DNA of 64,000 nt from Sitta carolinensis. Its lineage: Eukaryota; Chordata; Aves; Passeriformes; Sittidae. Of the stretch, positions 58,991 through 64,000 are shown in pieces (the stretch's first letter is position 1; the number at the start of each line of letters is the position of its first letter). The stretch lies in the NCBI GenBank assembly GCA_032173965.1, contig CM063292.1:8280001-8344000 (forward strand). Reading direction: 5' to 3'. The notes under the pieces are model-generated. The model was not told the DNA's origin, ran no database searches, and saw only the letters and a list, made by a program, of their open reading frames with translations. Made by a program: the position numbers and the translations under genes.

Positions 58991-61900
58991 ATGAGACTGG
59001 GGGACTTCAGGTCCAGCAGTGATCCAAGGCTGACATAAAAAAAGGATTTCCATTGCAACAAGTTAGTTTCAAAAAGAGAGGAGAGGGATGGAGGTAGCCG
59101 CAGTGAGCAGAGAATCAGGAGAGTGAAAGTACTGAAATAGCTGCAGTGAGACCTTAACAGGACAGCACACTGGAGGATGGTTTCATGTCTGGTTCAGAGA
59201 CAATGCAGATTTTTCCAGCCCCAAATACTTAAGGAAAGAACTGCTATTCTACAAGGCAAAGTCCTACAGAGCAGTCCTTAGAAGCAGATGCAAACTCAAG
59301 AAGTGAGGGTGTGGAAGAATAGGACTTAAGTGGACAACTCTCATTTGTTTTATTATTACTTGGATTACATTCCTGGAACACTTTCATTTAACATGTTCAA
59401 AAACTTCAGGTGAATAACATCCTTAGTGATCTCAAAGACTTGTACTGGCTGTCTAATAAGAGTGGTCTGACTCTGTCTAACAAGAGTGGTCCTCATAAAA
59501 TTCAAAAATATACAAACTAAGGTCTATTTCTTTTTAAAGGAACTGCTACACATTTTTATTTTTATATCAAAGGGTTCCAGAGCAAAACACATCCCAAACA
59601 AGTAGCCACAGCAGCCACTTGCTAGGATTGTAAATCAGCATTAAAGCCATGTTTAACAACACCTGTACTTGTCGCCCCTGGGGCTATCAGTAAATAGCAC
59701 CAGGGAAATATGTCACAACTAAACCAGGAGAGCTCTCAAAACACATCTGAGAAGAAAAAACAAAACACAGTTAAAAGTCCTCAGAAAGAATTTGAAGCTG
59801 TTTTGTTCAAGGCACAGAAGTCCTCGAGATGAAGAGAGAAGCTTGTAAAACTCTGGATGCAGAAGCTCACTAATTGGTTTACAAGTGTCAAAACCAGCAG
59901 GAAAAAGGAAGAGCACAGACCCACAGCTTCAACTCCCCCACGTGCTCCTGTGCTCAGTGAAAGGGTGAGGAAGCTGCGGTCACAAAGGCCCTGTGCACAT
60001 TTGAGACAAACTGCCAGACAGTGCTAGCAGCTAATGAAACTGAAAAACACTCAGGTCAGAGGTTGTCTTTGCTTTCTCACTGGTAGCACAGCAAGGTCAT
60101 TATAAAAAGCAATATCAAAGCATTTATCTTGCTATTACTTACTTGGACACTGTTTTCCCCAAATCTATCCCTTTGAAGAAGTGCTCTGTTAATTTTCAGG
60201 CACTTATAGTCCCAGATTAAACTCACTTCCAATCTCTTTCTTCCCTTCTGACACTTGAGAGAAGAGTGGCTTTTTCCCTTTTGAGAGTGGTGGCAGCCAG
60301 CAATCTGCTGCCATTCCTGATAAAGAAACAGAGTCCAGTGACCAACAGGGGAGGGCTCAGATTTACTGTGGCAAGGGATTTAAGTACAGCCAAAAAACTT
60401 CTGAACACTTGGTGTAGAACACGGTGAGAAGAACTTAACCTTTTCTCCTTCCTTTATATGACTCCTACTCCTCTTAGGGGGTTAAATTCATCCCGTTTAA
60501 GTTTCGCTTTTCATTCATATAACATGCTCCCAAATTTGAGAAAACTGCACAGCTGAGGCTGCTCTAAGGACAAATACAACACAAAATAGAACGGGCATGC
60601 AAGGGGAATATGGTGAAGCTATGGGAGTTCTCAGCTTAAGTATCCAAAGGTTACATCAAAATCCAGAAAACACTTAAGGGGATTGCACAAGGTGTGAAGA
60701 ACACAATGTCCTTTATGTGTATTAGCAATTATTTTAACCTTTACTCTGCATATTTTCAACTGTGAGAGTCTCTGCAGCAATAACAGAAACAAATAAAGTG
60801 ACTGAAAGAAAGAAAGAAAAGTTTTGTTTCGACCTCTGTTCCTTCCTATAGAAAGGGAGCCCCAGAAATTAAGGTAGAACTCTTCGGGTAAGTAAATGGC
60901 ACTAAGGTACTACACATGCAAAAATAAACTCTGAGCTGAGTCCTTCCTCCAAGATAAGAACAGCAGAAGGAATCAAACAGCCAAATATTATCAAAAACAT
61001 GGATTGTATTACATGAATGTTTACTATTGAGATAATACACTGTTAGGCAGTCAAAGGATTTTTTTGGTTATTCAAAACATGAATCCAAGTCAAATCCAAG
61101 CAAATCGGTAGTACTTAATAAAATTAAAATTAAATAGAATTAATTCACCTCTGACCACCTGTGGTTTATAAGCCCCTGAAATAAAGTGGAACATGAGTAA
61201 AGACATTAAGGGATATTTCTTTAGATAGAAATTATTGGAATCCTTAGTACATACAAAATATGGTGTTTATATAAACACCCCCCACAATTATAGCATGTTC
61301 TTGTCACTGTGTGTAAGGTTATGTTCACCAGAAGCAGGTGTTGCCTTGAGCTACTGCAGGGCCACCTCCACCAGAGCTTCTCCCAGCTTGTAAAATGTGT
61401 TCTTGTGTTCAACTGGGAGGACATACAGTAATTTAGTCTCTAAATTCTCATTTCTGTCTAATGTCCATTTTTAACATATATATTTTTAAATATAGACCTC
61501 TGTCTCTAAACTGCATCACTGTGGTTTATGTGCTGTCAAACTTTGCTTGTTATATCACAAATATTCCAGCAAAAATACACCAATTTGTAGAAGTTAAAAC
61601 AAAATTCTCATGAAGCAAGACTTTGTGCAAGCTATGAACAGGACCTCAGCAGAGAATCAGAACAATGCTGGTCAGTTTGGATATTCCCACCTCAGGATTT
61701 CTGAGAGCAGGAGGAAAGAGCAGTGCTTTGCTTATTTGTCCTGCAAAATAACTGAAGGCTGATGTGCAAAAAGAATGAGAGAATGAGTAAATCCACCTGG
61801 TGTGAGACTGACAGCTTGGGAAGCCTGATAGACCTGACCAACTAGGGAGAGAGGAATTATGGTAAGGGACAACATGAAAATATTAAACAGCAGCATCACT

Positions 61901-63241
61901 CCTTCCAACGCTGAGGAAAAATGCCATTTCAATGCAGACATTCACACAAACCCAAACTGTAAGAGGAAAACAAATTAAGGTAAAGAAATGCTGGGAATTT
62001 TTCAAGTATTGACCAGAAAATGTCACAATTATCAGCAACCAAAACAGAAAATGCTCATCCTTCTGAAGCTGTGTTCACATTGCATACAAAGTTTGTCAGA
62101 AAACAATGTGATGCATTGAATGAAAATGAAACTGCACCACTAAAGCACCATTATTTCAGAATATATGTCATTATGTGCATTTGTTAATGACACACCCAGT
62201 TGTGTGTTACCCTGTGTGAACACACACTTGGAAACACACAGCTGGCCTTCCTCCACAATTCAGAATTACTGGTTCAGCGAAAAAGACAATCCCTGGGTTG
62301 GGTTTACTTGCAAATTAAGGAATTAGGGCTAAAAAAAGCCAAAATTAAATGTACTTTTAATTAATTACTAACACCTAAAGCTACCTGAAGTAGGTTACTT
62401 GGGTGAGCTGAAGGAGCTGTACAAGCTGTGGGACTGTACAAGTAGCCAATCTATATTCCTAAAAATAATTAATACCTTACTCCATTACCACACATTAATG
62501 CACAAAACACAAAACAAAAAATTTATATTGCTCTCTAGGTAAAAGACACATCTCACCCCCTTTAAGAGGGCATAAAAAGCAATTAACCTTGAAGTGCATT
62601 AGCAAGGTGTTGGATTTGAAATATTGAAAATATATGTTTTCAACCTGTGGTGCTGGGATATGCTTTTCAGTGGTACCTGCAAGGCTAATTATAACCAGTT
62701 TTGAGTTAGTAACAGTATTGAGACAGTAACACTTTCAAAAGGTGAAATTAAAAAAAAAAAATTATGTAGTCAACAGGTATAACTTCTAAGTTTCCATGTA
62801 GATTAGTGCAGGGAATAAAAAGTGCATTTAAATAAAAAACTATAGTATTTAAAGATATTATAAAAAGGTAAAACCACCAAAAATCTTGAATTATCCACCT
62901 GTCTTTCACTGCAAAGCACAAGCTCACAAATATTTTACTATAAAAATAACTTCCTGGTGTTTCCCCAGTGTCAGGGCTGCAGCTTGCCCCAGCTGTGCAG
63001 TGCAGCCCGAGCAGTGGGTACCACCAGGGTACAGCTCAACGTGCTGGCACCACACAGTGCAGGAGAAGGTGCAAATTCCTGAGGAACTGCAGCTCTCCAG
63101 CTGTGGGAGCCCAGGATGTGTCTGACAGTGCTGGGTGATCCCAGCTCCAGCCAGGGGAGCCCTGGCAGGGGAGTCAGAGACCCTGGCATTCAGCCAGGGA
63201 CTCCTGGGCTTTGAGTTTGACCTGTGGAACAAATTACCACC
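58991..63241. other. AT-rich non-coding DNA
   Basis: No gene or repeat family recognised, except a short GAAA run (60804-60820). A GC-richer patch at about 62965-63230, just left of the LTR, is not recognised and could be internal retroviral or host sequence. Confidence 0.55.
60804..60820 (+). repeat. (GAAA)n microsatellite
   Basis: Four units of GAAA. Confidence 0.85.
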
Positions 63242-63502
63242 TGTGAATGAAGAACTAAAAGTCACAAAATTCCAGATAACATGATAGTAGTAGTAATAGA
63301 GTAAAAAAGGGAATTTTTGGGATCTTACCATAGGGGCTTAGGGGGTGAGATGGAGGGACTTGGGCATTGTCCTGCCCTTCTTCCTAACCCCATCTTTTGG
63401 TGATGTTGGCACTTGGGGATTGGATTGGAGTAGAATGTAGCTGTCTAACACAGGTGACAGGCATTGGATCATAACTGTAAATAACTAATATGTAATTTGT
63501 AG

Positions 63503-63509
63503 TATAAAA
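63503..63509 (+). promoter_or_regulatory. TATA box of LTR G
   Basis: TATAAAA upstream of the LTR poly(A) signal. Confidence 0.55.
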
Positions 63510-63603
63510 GTCAGTGCCTGCCCCAGGGGCAGAGAATGTGCCTGGGGCTGCCCTGCTGAACAGACCTGGGCAGCCCAGACAGAAAATATCTTAGATAAGA
63601 AAC

Positions 63604-63609
63604 AATAAA
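63604..63609 (+). promoter_or_regulatory. Poly(A) signal of LTR G
   Basis: AATAAA about 95 bases downstream of the TATA box. Confidence 0.55.
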
Positions 63610-63703
63610 GCAACCTTGAGAGCATCAGCTGAAGACTTCTGACTCATTCATTCAGCAACAAGGTTTGGGGACAGCAGAATTTATATATCTAAATTTATAC
63701 ATC

Positions 63704-63720
63704 TCGGGGTCGTCCTGACC
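63704..63720 (+). other. Primer-binding-site-like sequence
   Basis: TCGGGGTCGTCC starts two bases after the LTR-ending CA. That spacing and the GGGG-TCGTCC core resemble the tRNA-Pro primer-binding site of gammaretroviruses, but bases differ and one is missing. It is weak evidence for a 5' LTR/leader junction. Confidence 0.35.
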
Positions 63721-64000
63721 AAAGCAACCCCTGAGATGCAGCTGCCAAAACACAAACCTCAGAGGCTGCAGGTTCCTCTTTTGAGGCTCCTGTGCAAACC
63801 TCACAGAGCAGCCACAAGAACACACTAAAGGGCACGCCTGCATCTCCTCACAGCTGTAGGATTTTTGCAGCAGCACGTAGCCAGGCACTAAAATCGCACT
63901 TGCATTGCCATCAGGAGTGCCAGGGACTGACTGCTCCGGGGCTGTTAGCACCCCATGGCAGGCTGAGACACTCCATTGACACTGGAGCAGCTCCAGCGCC
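63721..64000. other. Unassigned sequence at window end
   Basis: Moderately GC-rich. It could be the leader of a provirus starting at LTR G or host DNA. No gag reading frame is recognisable in 280 bp. Confidence 0.4.

Larger units (their letters stand above)
63242..63701 (+). mobile_element. LTR at right edge (family G), boundaries tentative
   Basis: TATAAAA (63503-63509) and AATAAA (63604-63609) are about 100 bases apart in LTR order. The stretch between them (CAGTGCCTGCCCC, CTGCTGAACAGACC) resembles songbird LTRs I recall. A start at TGTG (63242) and an end at TACA (63701) would fit an LTR, but no target duplication can be tested. If it is a 5' LTR, the rest of the provirus would lie to the right of the window. 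Confidence 0.6.

Overview
This window looks like nuclear DNA of a bird, most likely a songbird, from an intergenic or intronic stretch. The background is AT-rich and non-coding. Nearly every GC-rich island coincides with a recognisable transposable element: CR1 LINEs with avian-type 3' ends, solo long terminal repeats (LTRs) of endogenous retroviruses, and GC-rich minisatellites lying inside those elements. I found no protein-coding exon, tRNA, rRNA, CRISPR array or bacterial-style operon that I can defend. The longest open frames (up to 392 codons at 27782-28960) are read through minisatellites and are open on both strands, so no CDS is annotated.

Layout. 2029-2262: palindromic MITE-like element with an 8-bp target duplication. 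5676-5959 and 37713-38008: two short solo LTRs of one family. 12222-12722: G/T-rich tract with a duplicated block. 13958-14456, 35231-36500, 46691-47261 and 52281-52608: GC-rich CR1 3' ends. 16065-17275 and 27640-28886: two near-identical CR1 copies in opposite orientation with the same internal minisatellite at about 6 versus about 46 units. 20267-20683: solo LTR with TATA box and poly(A) signal. 21364-23309: antisense LTR with its own 33/41-bp array, split by a CR1 that carries a 20-bp array. 29712-31050: 1.3-kb antisense solo LTR. 35680-36445: antisense solo LTR inside a CR1. 42115-42965: CR1 carrying the second copy of the 20-bp array. 56829-57701: solo LTR with a 6-bp target duplication, containing a second copy of the MITE at 56997-57223. 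58022-58990: second copy of the array-bearing LTR. 63242-63701: LTR at the right edge, followed by a sequence resembling a retroviral primer-binding site.

The informative part is the history. Three clean nested insertions give relative ages: LTR into CR1, MITE into LTR, CR1 into LTR. Four insertions keep full-length direct repeats: two MITEs (8 bp), one LTR (5 bp) and one LTR (6 bp). Repeat families were recognised by reading and from memory of avian repeat consensus sequences. No database search was possible, so family names are provisional. The best candidate for something little described is the palindromic element: two copies in opposite orientation, near-perfect hairpins, 8-bp target duplications, and termini that do not match a superfamily I can name.
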